A stretch of 64,000 bases of DNA from the NCBI RefSeq assembly GCF_030499515.1, contig NZ_JASTWJ010000001.1:4940001-5004000 (forward strand), read 5' to 3'. Made by a program: the position numbers and the translations under genes. This stretch comes from Streptomyces sp. DT2A-34. Lineage in GTDB: Bacteria > Actinomycetota > Actinomycetes > Streptomycetales > Streptomycetaceae. A model generated the notes under the pieces. That model was not told the origin of the DNA. It did no database searches and saw only the letters and a list, made by a program, of their open reading frames with translations. The first letter of the stretch is position 1; the number at the start of each line of letters is the position of its first letter. Of the stretch, positions 25,663 to 34,250 are shown piece by piece.

Positions 25663-26565
25663 CTAACCGAGCAGTGCCGCGAGCTCCGCCTCCCGCTCCG
25701 TCACCTGGGCCAGGAGCTGATCGGCGATCTCGTCCAGGAGGCGGTCCGGGTCGTCCGGGGCCAGGCGGAGCATCGCGCCGATCGCGCTCTCCTCCAGCTC
25801 CTTCGCGACGAAGGCGAGCATCTCCTTGCGCTGGGCGAGCCATTCGAGGCGGGCGTAGAGCTCCTCCGCAGGGGTCGGGCCCTGTTCCTTGGGCGCCGGT
25901 CCCGCGGCCCATTCCTCGGCCAGCTCCCGCAGCAGCGCCTCGTCGCCACGGGCGTAGGCGGCGTTGACGCGGGTGATGAACTCCTCACGCCGGGACCGCT
26001 CGGCGTCTTCCTGCGCCAGGTCGGGGTGGGCCTTGCGGGCCAGCTCGCGGTAGAGCTTGCGGGCCTCGTCGCTGGGGCGCACCCGCTCCGGGGGTCGAAC
26101 GGGCTGGTCCGTGAGCATCGCGGCGGCCTCCGGGAACAGCCCCCCGCCGTCCATCCAGCCGTGGAACAGTTCCTCGACGCCGGGCATCGGCAACACCCGG
26201 GCACGTGCCTCGTCGGCCTTGCGGATGTCCTCGGGATCGCCGGTGCGGGCGGCCGTGGCTTCCGCGATCCGGGCGTCCAGCTCGTCGAGGCGGGCATACA
26301 TCGGGCCGAGCTTCTGGTGGTGCAGGCGGGAGAAGTTGTCCACCTCGACGCGGAAGGTCTCCACCGCGATCTCGTACTCGATCAACGCCTGCTCGGCGGC
26401 CCGCACGGCCCGCTCCAGCCGCTCCTTGGGTCGCCCCGCACCGTCCTCGGCGGTCACCTGCGCCTCACCACCCTGCTCAGCTCCACCGGCGGGCACCTCG
26501 GCACCGCCCCGCGTCCCCGCACCAGCGGGCTCGGCCTGGGACTGCTCAGCTTCCGGCGTCGTCAC
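25663..26565 (-). CDS. J-domain-like protein
   Basis: A 300-residue, mostly helical, acidic protein. About residues 165-225 look like a J domain (EARKLYRELARKAHPDLA, with the HPD tripeptide that activates Hsp70 ATPase), flanked by coiled-coil-like helices (RAAEQALIEYEIAVETFRV and a C-terminal EELYARLEWLAQRKEML). No zinc repeats or Gly/Phe region of full DnaJ are present, so it may be a specialised co-chaperone for DnaK. The 235 bp beyond its start (26566-26800) hold only a CGCACC simple repeat. Confidence 0.75.
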   Translation of the reverse strand: MTTPEAEQSQAEPAGAGTRGGAEVPAGGAEQGGEAQVTAEDGAGRPKERLERAVRAAEQALIEYEIAVETFRVEVDNFSRLHHQKLGPMYARLDELDARIAEATAARTGDPEDIRKADEARARVLPMPGVEELFHGWMDGGGLFPEAAAMLTDQPVRPPERVRPSDEARKLYRELARKAHPDLAQEDAERSRREEFITRVNAAYARGDEALLRELAEEWAAGPAPKEQGPTPAEELYARLEWLAQRKEMLAFVAKELEESAIGAMLRLAPDDPDRLLDEIADQLLAQVTEREAELAALLG

Positions 26566-26800
26566 CCGACCAGCCTAGGCCACGCCGTGACCGCGTCGGC
26601 TGAGCCGAGCCCCCGGGCACCGCCGCCCGGAAGAGACCCGGCGTTGTCGCAGGCCCAGCTGGGGCTGCCGCCCCGGCGCCCACGGGGTGCCACCAGCGCC
26701 CACCCGTAAACGCTGCGCGTACCCCACCGCACCCGCACAGGCCACCGCAGGCATCCAGGCATCCTCCCGCCCACGCACCCGCACCCGCACCCGCCCTACG

Positions 26801-28279
26801 TCACACCCCCACCTCCGCCGCGATCCGCCCCGCCCGCACCGCCATCACCAGTGCCGCGTGGTCCGCCTCCGTGCGGTCGGCGTAGGTGACGGCGAACGTG
26901 GCGATCGCCTCGTCCAGTTCCTCGTTCCTGCCGCAGTAGCCGGAGATCAGGCGGGGGTCGGCGCTGTGGGAGTGGGCGCGGGCCAGGAGGGCGCCGGTCA
27001 TGCGGGCGTAGTCGTCTATCTGGTCGGCGGCCAGCGCGGCCGGGTCGACGCTGCCCTTGCGGTTGCGGAACTGGCGTACCTGGAAGGGGAGTCCGTCGAC
27101 CGTCGTCCAGCCCAGCAGTATGTCGCTGACCACCTGCATGCGCTTCTGCCCGAGGACCACGCGCCGTCCCTCGTGCTCCGTCTGCGGCGCCTCGAAGCCG
27201 GCCGTCACCAGGTGCGGGACGAGAGCCGAGGGGCGGGCCTCCTTCACCTGGAGGACCAGGGGTTCGCCACGGTGGTCCAGGAGGAGGACGACGTACGAGC
27301 GCGTGCCCACGCTGCCCGTGCCCACCACACGGAATGCCACGTCGTGCACCGAGTGGCGGGACACGAGGGGATGGCGGTCCTCGGAGAGCGTGGTGACCCA
27401 GCCCTCCAGCGACGCCGCCACCGCCGCCGCCTCCGCGTCCGGTACCCGGCGCAGTACCGGCGGGGCGTCGACGAAGCGGCGGCCGCCGTCCTCGGTCGGC
27501 TCCGTCGACTTCGCCGCGAAGCGCCCGCTGGTGTTGGCCCGCGCCTTCTCCGCGACCCGTTCCAGCGTGCCGAGCAGGTCATGGGCGTCGGTGTGGGAGA
27601 CGAGCTCCTCGTCCGCGATCGCGTTCCACGCGTCCAGCACCGGGAGCTTGGCCAGCAGCCGCATGGTGCGCCGATAGGCACCGACCGTGTCGTGCGCCGC
27701 CTTGCGGCACGCGTCCTCGTCCGCGCCCGCCTCCCGGCCCGCGAGCACGAGCGAGACGGCGAGCCGCTTGAGGTCCCACTCCCAGGGGCCGTGCAGCGTC
27801 TCGTCGAAGTCGTTCAGATCGATGACCAGGCCGCCGCGCGCGTCGCCGTACAGACCGAAGTTCGCCGCGTGTGCGTCGCCGCAGATCTGGGCGCGGATCC
27901 GGGTCATTGGAGTGCGGGCGAGGTCGTACGCCATGAGCCCCGCCGAGCCGCGCAGAAACGCGAAGGGCGTCGCCGCCATCCGGCCCACCCTTATCGGGGT
28001 GAGCTCGGGAAGCCGGCCGAGGTTGGACTCCTCGACGGCCGCCACGGCGTCGGGACGGTCGGCATCGAGGTCGAAGAGCGCGTGCTCACCGCGCGGCACC
28101 CGCCTGCGCAGCGCCTTGCCCTCCTCCTTGGGCGACCCACCGCCGGGCCACTGCGCGAAGCCGCGCACCCGGGGGAGCCGGCGCGCCACGGATTCCGACG
28201 CCGCGGATTCAGATGCCGGCGCCGACTCCGACGCCCCCGCAGCCGCCTCCGCCGTAGCCCCGCCACCGACCTCGGTCAT
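26801..28279 (-). CDS. DUF2252 family protein (kinase-like fold)
   Basis: A 492-residue cytosolic protein. Recognised DUF2252 features are RVGRMAATPFAFLRGSA, ICGDAHAANFGLYG and LNDFDETLHGPWEWDLKRLA, an arrangement resembling the catalytic loop of phosphotransferases of the aminoglycoside-kinase fold. No substrate is known. The first 30 residues are Ala/Ser/Glu-rich and may be disordered. It reads away from a gap that holds DnaA-box-like 9-mers and a minisatellite. Confidence 0.85.
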   Translation of the reverse strand: MTEVGGGATAEAAAGASESAPASESAASESVARRLPRVRGFAQWPGGGSPKEEGKALRRRVPRGEHALFDLDADRPDAVAAVEESNLGRLPELTPIRVGRMAATPFAFLRGSAGLMAYDLARTPMTRIRAQICGDAHAANFGLYGDARGGLVIDLNDFDETLHGPWEWDLKRLAVSLVLAGREAGADEDACRKAAHDTVGAYRRTMRLLAKLPVLDAWNAIADEELVSHTDAHDLLGTLERVAEKARANTSGRFAAKSTEPTEDGGRRFVDAPPVLRRVPDAEAAAVAASLEGWVTTLSEDRHPLVSRHSVHDVAFRVVGTGSVGTRSYVVLLLDHRGEPLVLQVKEARPSALVPHLVTAGFEAPQTEHEGRRVVLGQKRMQVVSDILLGWTTVDGLPFQVRQFRNRKGSVDPAALAADQIDDYARMTGALLARAHSHSADPRLISGYCGRNEELDEAIATFAVTYADRTEADHAALVMAVRAGRIAAEVGV

Positions 28280-28357
28280 ACCGACCGCCTCCCCCGCTCA
28301 CACACGAACATCAACTCGTGCCGACGGTACAGCCGGTGGCCGAAACGCGTCACACCC

Positions 28358-28450
28358 TGTGGACAACTCCACGGCTGTGGACAACTCGCCGACTGTTCCC
28401 GACTCCACAGCTTGTGGAAAACGTGGCTCGGCGGCCCGGCCTGTGGAAAA
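28358..28450. promoter_or_regulatory. Group of four DnaA-box-like 9-mers
   Basis: TGTGGACAA occurs at 28358-28366 and 28376-28384 (both equal TTGTCCACA on the minus strand), and TGTGGAAAA at 28413-28421 and 28442-28450. They lie 79-171 bp upstream of the DUF2252 start, all in the same orientation. The first two match the preferred Streptomyces DnaA box; the other two are weaker. Confidence 0.5.
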
Positions 28451-28466
28451 CGCCCGTGCTGACAGC

Positions 28467-28575
28467 GGCTTCGTACCGACAGCGGCTTCGTACCGACAGC
28501 GGCTTCGTACTGGCAACGGCTTCGTACTGGCAACGGCTTCCTGCCGGTAGCGGCTTCGTATCGGTAGCGGCTCGC
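28467..28575. repeat. 17-bp tandem repeat, about 6.5 copies
   Basis: Units GGCTTCGTACCGACAGC start at 28467, 28484, 28501, 28518, 28535, 28552 and 28569 with small changes (CCGACA, CTGGCA, CCGGTA). The unit length is not a multiple of three, so it is not coding in one frame. The repeat and the DnaA-box-like 9-mers fill the 321-bp gap 28280-28600. Confidence 0.85.
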
Positions 28576-28600
28576 GGAGAACCCCGCCGAATCACCGACC

Positions 28601-28963
28601 TCAGCAGCCCTCGGGCCCCGCCCCGTCCGCCAGATACTTCTTCGCCCACCCACCCAGTTCGGTCAGCGCGGGCTCCAGCGCGGCGCCCGCCTCCGTCAAC
28701 CGGTACACCACCCGCAGCGGCGGCCCGTCGTACACCTCGCGCACGACGAGTCCGGCGGCGGCCAGCTCGGTGAGCCGGTCGGAGAGCATGCGCTCGCTGA
28801 TACCGGGAATCGCCCGGCGCAAGGAGACGAAGTGCGCGGGCCCGGTGGTCAGGACGGACACGATCGGGCCGGTCCAGCGCTTGCCGAGCAGCTGGAAGAC
28901 GCGGGTGATGCCGTCGTCGACCCGCTTGCACGCCGCTACGTCGTGACTCTGCTCAGCCGCCAT
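28601..28963 (-). CDS. HxlR-family transcriptional regulator
   Basis: A 120-residue winged-helix protein of the HxlR/YodB type. FQLLGKRWTGPIVSVL and the wing-forming ISERMLSDRLTELAAAGLVVRE are diagnostic. A Cys near the start (ACKRVDD) matches the redox-sensing Cys of YodB/QorR-like members. It is divergent from an azoreductase gene, and an inverted repeat lies between them; quinone or electrophile sensing is the likely role (inference). Confidence 0.9.
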   Translation of the reverse strand: MAAEQSHDVAACKRVDDGITRVFQLLGKRWTGPIVSVLTTGPAHFVSLRRAIPGISERMLSDRLTELAAAGLVVREVYDGPPLRVVYRLTEAGAALEPALTELGGWAKKYLADGAGPEGC

Positions 28964-29008
28964 GCCTTCAGGGTACTGCCCTGCCGTACGGGGATGAAAA
29001 AAAGTAAG

Positions 29009-29029
29009 CGACTGTGTTATTCATAGTCG
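29009..29029. promoter_or_regulatory. Candidate HxlR operator
   Basis: CGACTGTG and CATAGTCG (7 of 8 paired) flank an AT-rich TTATT centre in the 127-bp space between the divergent hxlR-type and azoreductase genes. The AT-rich spacer is unusual for this DNA and suits a YodB-like operator overlapping the promoter. Confidence 0.5.
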
Positions 29030-29090
29030 GGTACGAATCCTCAGCCCGTGGCCGGAGCCCCGGCCGCTGCCGTCCCCTTTTGGAGACCTC

Positions 29091-29741
29091 ATGGCAACGC
29101 TCCTGCACATCGACTCCTCGGTCTTCCCCGCCGACGCCTCCACCTCCCGCACCGTCACCGACGCCTTCCGCCGCACCTGGCAGGAACAGCACCCCGAGGG
29201 CACGGTGATCCACCGCGACCTAGCCATGAACCCCGTGCCGCACATCTCCGCCCACGCCCACACGGCCGGGTTCTCCGATCCGGCCACGCACACCCCTGAA
29301 CAGGCCGCGGCCTTCGCCGAGCGCGTGCAGCTGATCGAGGAGCTGGAGCGTGCGGACGCGGTGCTGATCGGCGCCCCGATGTACAACCTGACGATCCCGT
29401 CGACGCTGAAGGCCTGGCTGGACAACGTGGTCCTGTTCGGCCGTACGGCGGGCGCCGCCCAGTCGGTCAAGGGCACCCCCGTCACCGTCATCGCGAGCCG
29501 CGGCGGCGCCTACGGGCCGGGGACGCCGCGCGAGGGCTACGAGTACGTGCAGAACTACCTGTCGGCGATCCTGGCCGACTTCCTCGGCGCCGACCTCGAC
29601 TTCATCGTCCCGGAGCTCACGATGGCCCCGGCCAACCCGGAGATGGCCGACCTGGTCCCCCTCTTCGAGGCCTCCCGCGAGCGCGCCCTCGACGAGGCCG
29701 CCACGAAGGCGAAGCAGCTGGCCCAGCGGCTCACGGCGTAG
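29091..29741 (+). CDS. azoR: FMN-dependent NADH-azoreductase / quinone reductase
   Basis: A 216-residue flavodoxin-fold enzyme reducing azo bonds and quinones by two-electron transfer. The FMN phosphate site (HIDSSVFPADASTSRTV) and the IGAPMYNLTIPSTLKAWLDNVV segment are typical of AzoR/AcpD. GGAGA is 6 bases before ATG 29091. It is divergent from the HxlR regulator, as such enzymes commonly are. Confidence 0.92.
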   Translation: MATLLHIDSSVFPADASTSRTVTDAFRRTWQEQHPEGTVIHRDLAMNPVPHISAHAHTAGFSDPATHTPEQAAAFAERVQLIEELERADAVLIGAPMYNLTIPSTLKAWLDNVVLFGRTAGAAQSVKGTPVTVIASRGGAYGPGTPREGYEYVQNYLSAILADFLGADLDFIVPELTMAPANPEMADLVPLFEASRERALDEAATKAKQLAQRLTA

Positions 29742-29784
29742 CCAAGGCCCGGGTCCGGCGTCGGCGCGGCACGGTCGGCGGCCG

Positions 29785-29845
29785 CACGCGCGCGTAGGGG
29801 CCCGTTCCAGCAGTGCGGGTTCCAAGGCGTCCCTACGCGCGCGTG
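29785..29845. repeat. 15-bp perfect inverted repeat after the azoreductase gene
   Basis: CACGCGCGCGTAGGG at 29785-29799 pairs fully with 29831-29845 across a 31-base loop. It may act as a terminator-like structure for azoR. A GGAATC hexamer repeat follows at 29868-29893. Confidence 0.5.
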
Positions 29846-29903
29846 GCAGGGAGTTCGAGCCGGAGCCGGAATCGGAATCGGAATCGGAATCGGCCACGAC
29901 GCT

Positions 29904-30089
29904 TCACCGAGCGTCGTCGACTCCCCGCACCGAAACACCGGTTGCGTACCCCGGCGGATTCCCCGACGAGCTCCCCCGCGAGGCCCCCGCCGCGGACTGC
30001 CCCACCGACGGCAGGCACAGCGCCACGACCAGCCCGACCACCGCGAGCACGGTGACCCGCGCCAAATACGCGCCTCGGCGCTCCGTCAC
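29904..30089 (-). CDS. Small putative secreted or membrane protein
   Basis: About 61 residues from GTG 30089: a basic start, one hydrophobic helix (VTVLAVVGLVVALCLPSV) and a Gly/Ser-rich tail. I do not recognise it. Third codon positions in the hydrophobic part are nearly all G/C, which favours real coding. The frame runs on to GTG 30164 through a 33-bp tandem duplication (30076-30141) encoding GGRSWGV-type repeats, so the start is uncertain and the gene may overlap the mannosyltransferase gene. The rest of 29742-30147 shows no other gene. Confidence 0.4.
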   Translation of the reverse strand: MTERRGAYLARVTVLAVVGLVVALCLPSVGQSAAGASRGSSSGNPPGYATGVSVRGVDDAR

Positions 30090-30147
30090 TCCCCACGAAC
30101 GCCCGCCCCGGCGCTCCGCCACTCCCCACGAACGCCCGCCCCGTCCC

Positions 30148-31461
30148 TCACCCACGCCCGACACCCGCCCCCACCACCCACCCGACCCGACGAGCAGCCG
30201 CCACCAGCTCCGTACGCCGGAACCAGGTGGCCAGCACCAGGGGATAGACCAGGTACCCGAACCGCGTCGCCGGGATCAGGCACATCGCCAGCCCCAAGCC
30301 GACCGCCAACCGGTCCGCCGCCGCGACCACGGTCCGGGGCGGGCGTACCGCCAACGACACCGCCACGCCGACGGCGGCGGCCGCGAGGGCTGCCATGGCG
30401 AGGACGGAACCGCCGGGGACGTACGTGGCCAGCAGGTACCCCGGCAGCGGGCTGGCCGCCGGCGAGCGCACCCCGCCCTCGCCGAGCGGGAAGAGCACCA
30501 CGTGCTCGACGAAGGCGTGCGGGTCGGCCAGGGCCACCGGCACCACCGCGGCCGCGGCCACCAGCACGGCGACCACACCGGCCCGTACCGCCGCCCGCCG
30601 CCCCGCCGTCACCGCGAGCAGCACCAACCCCACCGGCAGCAGCGGCCAAGCCGTCCACTTCAGCGCGGCCGCGGCCCCCATCGCCAGCCCGGCCGCCGTA
30701 CCGGACCCCTTCCGGCCGGCGAGCGCCAGCCCCAGGCACATCAGCCCGATCACCGGAAGGTCGACGCCACCGACAGCCAGAGGCAGCGCTACGGCCGGGA
30801 AGGCCGCGAGGAGCAGCACGGCGGCGCGCGCCCTCGACTCCCCGTCCGCTCCCAGGGAGACGCGCCCCGAGCGCCGGGCGGCGACGAGCATGCTCGCCAG
30901 GAACGCCGCGCAGAACCACACCCGGGCGTCCGCGAGCGGCGTGCCGCCGAACAGCGCGTGGGGTATCCCGAACAGCGCCATGCCGGGCAGGTAGGGGTTG
31001 TAGTCGTCGACGCCGGCCGGATGCGGCAGGTACGGGCTGCCCGAGTGCAGCAGCAGACCGCCCGAGTGCTCGACGACCCGCACCTCCGACTGCGCGCCGC
31101 CAGCGACGATCACGAACGCCAGCGGGACCACGACGGCTCCGAGCAGCGCCGCGACCGCACTGCGGCCGCCCCAGGGGCGCGGCGCCCGGCGGGCGAACTC
31201 CGCCGCGACGACGTATCCAACAGCGGCGCAGGCACCCCAGATCCGGTGCGGGGTGAGGGTCGTGACCAGGGCAAGCGACAGCGCGAAACCCGCGCAGCCG
31301 AGCCAGAACAGCACGTCCCGGCGCACACGGGGCGCCACACGGCGAGCCCTGCCGGGCGGCTTACGGCTGCCTTGGGAGGACGCCTGCCGTGCGGGGGCGG
31401 GGACAGGCAGGGCAACGCCGGGCCTGACTGCGGCGACGAAGGCGATTGACTCGGGTGGCAT
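30148..31461 (-). CDS. Polytopic membrane mannosyltransferase-like protein (GT87/DUF2029)
   Basis: A 437-residue protein with about ten membrane helices. VDDYNPYLPGMALFGIPHALFG and YLLATYVPGG are the sort of outer-loop features found in polyprenol-phosphate-mannose transferases of family GT87; the acidic catalytic residue on the first outer loop is probably in the GVDDYNPY region. It would move mannose from a lipid carrier to a glycolipid or protein outside the membrane; the acceptor is unknown. ATG 31461 has AGGAG seven bases upstream. Confidence 0.75.
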   Translation of the reverse strand: MPPESIAFVAAVRPGVALPVPAPARQASSQGSRKPPGRARRVAPRVRRDVLFWLGCAGFALSLALVTTLTPHRIWGACAAVGYVVAAEFARRAPRPWGGRSAVAALLGAVVVPLAFVIVAGGAQSEVRVVEHSGGLLLHSGSPYLPHPAGVDDYNPYLPGMALFGIPHALFGGTPLADARVWFCAAFLASMLVAARRSGRVSLGADGESRARAAVLLLAAFPAVALPLAVGGVDLPVIGLMCLGLALAGRKGSGTAAGLAMGAAAALKWTAWPLLPVGLVLLAVTAGRRAAVRAGVVAVLVAAAAVVPVALADPHAFVEHVVLFPLGEGGVRSPAASPLPGYLLATYVPGGSVLAMAALAAAAVGVAVSLAVRPPRTVVAAADRLAVGLGLAMCLIPATRFGYLVYPLVLATWFRRTELVAAARRVGWVVGAGVGRG

Positions 31462-31610
31462 CGGTGGGCTCCTGGGGGAGGGGAGCTCCAATCTCGCGCC
31501 GAGCCCCCAGCGGCCACCTCGGCCGAACGGCCACCGTTCACCACCCTCGCGCCGGGCAGCTCAGCCGAACGACCGATCAACCACAGACACCGCACCGGCA
31601 CCATCACCGC

Positions 31611-31943
31611 ATGCATCTGATCTCTGTCGTCCTCGTCGCCCTCATGGCGCTGCTGCACGCCTACATCCTGGTCCTGGAGATGTTCCTGTGGCAGCGCGGC
31701 CCGGGCCGCCGCTTCTCCGGCTTCGACGCCGAGCTGGCCCGTTCCACCGCGGCGCTGGCGGCCAACCAGGGCCTCTGCAACGGCTTCTTGGCCGCGGGCC
31801 TGGTCTGGGGCCTCATCGCCGACGACCCGACGGGCTACCGCGTCCAGATCTTCTTCCTGTCCTGCATCATCGTCGCGGGCCTCTACGGCGCGGCCACCGC
31901 CAACCGCCGCATCCTCTTCGCCCAGGCCCTGCCCGGCCCGTGA
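31611..31943 (+). CDS. DUF1304 membrane protein
   Basis: A 110-residue protein with four hydrophobic helices beginning MHLISVVLVALMALLHAYI. The ALLHAYILVLEMFLW and ANQGLCNGFLAAGL segments are characteristic of DUF1304. The function is not known. ATG 31611 starts right at the first helix, as in the family. Confidence 0.85.
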   Translation: MHLISVVLVALMALLHAYILVLEMFLWQRGPGRRFSGFDAELARSTAALAANQGLCNGFLAAGLVWGLIADDPTGYRVQIFFLSCIIVAGLYGAATANRRILFAQALPGP

Positions 31944-32075
31944 CCCTCGCCACGGTCATCGCGGCCGGCTGAGTCCCGTGCCGTGACCTGAGAGCTTCGT
32001 CACAGGTCATGGCCGCCGAGGACCCCGTACCGAAGCACAACGTGTCGAACGCAACAGAACACCGGAACACAACAG

Positions 32076-32109
32076 AAGAGGCGGCATCGTGATTACGATG
32101 CCGCCTCTT
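32076..32109 (-). terminator. Terminator of the tRNA-Leu gene
   Basis: A perfect 15-bp stem (AAGAGGCGGCATCGT, 32076-32090, with 32095-32109) and loop GATT lies directly beyond the 3' end of the tRNA. Confidence 0.8.
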
Positions 32110-32115
32110 CGAGCG

Positions 32116-32199
32116 TGCGCGAGGGGGGAGTTGAACCCCCACGCCCTTGCGGGCACTGGAACCTGAATCCAGCGCGTCTGCCTATTCCGCCACCCGCGC
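32116..32199 (-). tRNA. tRNA-Leu (anticodon CAG)
   Basis: Read on the minus strand the 84 bases fold with acceptor GCGCGGG/CTCGCGC, a D arm, an anticodon stem CTGGA/TCCAG with loop TTCAGGT (anticodon CAG), a long class II variable arm (GTGCCCGCAAGGGCGT) and a T arm with GGTTCAACTCC. The discriminator is A and CCA is not encoded. It reads CUG codons, frequent in this genome. Confidence 0.95.
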
Positions 32200-32527
32200 A
32201 TTGGGTGTGTCTTCGGGCTTCTTTCCTTGCGGTCCGGCGCCTTCCGACACGCAGAACATTAGCACGCCGGCCAGGGTGGGTTCACATCCCTTACCCCCGG
32301 GCAGCCGCCCCACAGCCGCCCACCAGCACCGTCGGCACTCCCGCCGACAGCCCCCGACAACACCGACAAACCCGCGGCGCCCGCCGTTCCGTATCAACGA
32401 GTACCTGTTCACGTATCAACCTCGTACCGGTACCACGTATCTGTCCAGGAGCCGGTAGGGGTCCACAGTCAGGTGCGGGACACTGGTTTGCGGCCGCCTC
32501 TACGATCCATGGCAGGACGATGTCCCT

Positions 32528-32555
32528 GAGGAGTTCGAAGCGAGGAGTTCGAAGC
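32528..32555. repeat. 14-bp tandem duplication upstream of fhaA
   Basis: GAGGAGTTCGAAGC occurs twice head to tail; each copy holds the palindrome TTCGAA. It lies in the 521-bp gap 32200-32720 before fhaA, about 165 bp upstream of the start, and could be a regulator site. I see no gene in the gap. Confidence 0.5.
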
Positions 32556-32720
32556 AGAGCCCCACAGGGAACTTCGAGGGCGTCGACACCCGTCGACCGG
32601 GCCGACAGGGGGAACCAGCCGATTGACCGGCTGCGTGGATACGATCAGTAAGCAGTACCAGGTGAAGCAGTGCCCGCCCCGCGGGATGCAGGACGAAACA
32701 GGCGACGGAGGAGGTGCCCC

Positions 32721-33599
32721 ATGGGAGTCCTGAAGAAGTTCGAGCAGCGTCTCGAAGGTCTGGTCAACGGCACCTTCGCCAAGGTGTTCAAGTCAGAGGT
32801 CCAGCCCGTGGAGATCGCGGGAGCGCTCCAGCGCGAGTGCGACAACAACGCGACCATCTGGAACCGCGACCGTACGGTCGTCCCCAACGACTTCATCGTG
32901 GAGCTGAGCGCGCCGGACCACGAGCGCCTGAGCCCCTACTCCGGCCAGCTCGGCGACGAGCTCGCCGGCATGGTCCGCGACTACGCCAAGCAGCAGCGCT
33001 ACACCTTCATGGGCCCGATCAAGGTCAACCTGGAGAAGGCCGACGACCTCGACACCGGCCTGTACCGCGTACGCAGCCGTACCCTCGCCGGCTCCACCGA
33101 CCAGCAGAGCGGCGGCCGACCGGCTCCCGCACCCGCCGCCCCGGCCGGGCGGCCCGGCGGCGCCCAGGGCCAGGGCGGCTACGGCTATCCGCCGGCCGCC
33201 GCACCCGCGGGGGCCCCGCCCATGCCGACCGCGCCGCCCCCGGGCGGTCGCCCCGGCGGCTACGGCTACCCGCAGCCCGCGGGCGGCCAGCGCCCCGCGG
33301 CTCCCGCGGCCGCCGGACGCACCCGCTACTGGATCGAGATCAACGGCACCCGCCATCAGATCTCCCGCCCGACGCTGGTGCTGGGCCGCAGCACCGAAGC
33401 CGACGTGCGGATCGACGACCCCGGCGTCTCGCGCCGGCACTGTGAGATCCGGACCGGAACGCCCTCGACGATCCAGGATCTCGGGTCCACCAACGGCATC
33501 GTGGTGGACGGGCAGCACACCACCCGCGCTACGCTCCGCGACGGCTCGCGGATCGTCGTGGGCAGCACCACCATCATTTACCGGCAAGCCGAAGGGTGA
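32721..33599 (+). CDS. fhaA: FHA-domain protein FhaA (DUF3662)
   Basis: A 292-residue cytosolic scaffold of the growth-control cluster. The N-terminal 120 residues are the DUF3662 domain (MGVLKKFEQRLEGLVNGTFAKVF), then a Gly/Pro/Tyr-rich linker and a C-terminal FHA domain (LVLGRSTEADVRI, SRRHCEI, LGSTNG) that binds phosphothreonine. In mycobacteria it binds PknB-phosphorylated MviN and so links kinase signalling to peptidoglycan synthesis. GGAGGAGG precedes ATG 32721. It is first in the fhaA-fhaB-pstP-rodA-pbpA-pknB series. Confidence 0.95.
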   Translation: MGVLKKFEQRLEGLVNGTFAKVFKSEVQPVEIAGALQRECDNNATIWNRDRTVVPNDFIVELSAPDHERLSPYSGQLGDELAGMVRDYAKQQRYTFMGPIKVNLEKADDLDTGLYRVRSRTLAGSTDQQSGGRPAPAPAAPAGRPGGAQGQGGYGYPPAAAPAGAPPMPTAPPPGGRPGGYGYPQPAGGQRPAAPAAAGRTRYWIEINGTRHQISRPTLVLGRSTEADVRIDDPGVSRRHCEIRTGTPSTIQDLGSTNGIVVDGQHTTRATLRDGSRIVVGSTTIIYRQAEG

Positions 33600-33609
33600 A
33601 GCGGGGGCA

Positions 33610-34122
33610 ATGTCAGAGCTGACCCTCACGGTCATGCGGCTGGGTTTCCTGGCCGTACTGTGGCTGTTCGTGATCGTGGCCGTGCAGGTCATCCGCAGCG
33701 ACCTGTTCGGTACGCGCGTCACCCAGCGCGGCTCCAGGCGCGAGGCCGGCCGGGCGCAGCAGGCGGCCCGGCAAGCGGCGCCGCCGCAGCAGCGCGGCCA
33801 GCAGGGCGGCGGCCGCCAGCGCCGTAACGCCCCCTCCAAGCTGGTCGTGTCCGAGGGCACCCTGACCGGCACCACCGTCGCGCTCCAGGGCCAGACCATC
33901 ACCCTGGGCCGGGCGCACGACAGCACCATCGTGCTGGACGACGACTACGCCTCCAGCCGACATGCCAGGATCTACCCGGACCGCGACGGCCAGTGGATCG
34001 TCGAGGACCTGGGCTCCACCAACGGCACGTACCTCGACCGAACGCGGCTGACGACCCCCACACCGATTCCGCTGGGCGCGCCGATCCGCATCGGCAAGAC
34101 CGTCATCGAGCTGCGGAAGTAG
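33610..34122 (+). CDS. fhaB: FHA-domain protein FhaB (FipA-like)
   Basis: A 170-residue protein with an N-terminal membrane helix (LTVMRLGFLAVLWLFVIVAVQVI) and a C-terminal FHA domain (ITLGRAHDSTIVL, SSRHARI, LGSTNGTYL) joined by a Gln/Arg/Gly-rich linker. It binds phosphothreonine peptides and in mycobacteria tethers FtsZ and FtsQ at the septum. It starts 10 bp after fhaA and belongs to the same operon. Confidence 0.95.
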   Translation: MSELTLTVMRLGFLAVLWLFVIVAVQVIRSDLFGTRVTQRGSRREAGRAQQAARQAAPPQQRGQQGGGRQRRNAPSKLVVSEGTLTGTTVALQGQTITLGRAHDSTIVLDDDYASSRHARIYPDRDGQWIVEDLGSTNGTYLDRTRLTTPTPIPLGAPIRIGKTVIELRK

Positions 34123-34250
34123 TGCTACATCATGAATAGGCGCGAGCGGAGCGAGCACGCGGCGTGGGCCCCCACCCCGGGCCCCGGCGCGCTCCCGACC
34201 GGAGGGTGGGCACCGTGCGGATGTACCCGGAGCCGACGGGCGAGGTGCGC

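Noticed and set aside
26566..26800. A gene between the J-domain-like and DUF2252 genes
   Set aside because: Only simple CGCACC repeats and weak frames are seen.
28467..28575. CRISPR array
   Set aside because: Units are 17 bp head to tail without spacers, and no cas genes are present anywhere in the window.
32202..32720. A possible gene in the gap before fhaA
   Set aside because: Short frames lack ribosome binding sites and family sequence; the region looks like a long leader with a 14-bp duplication.
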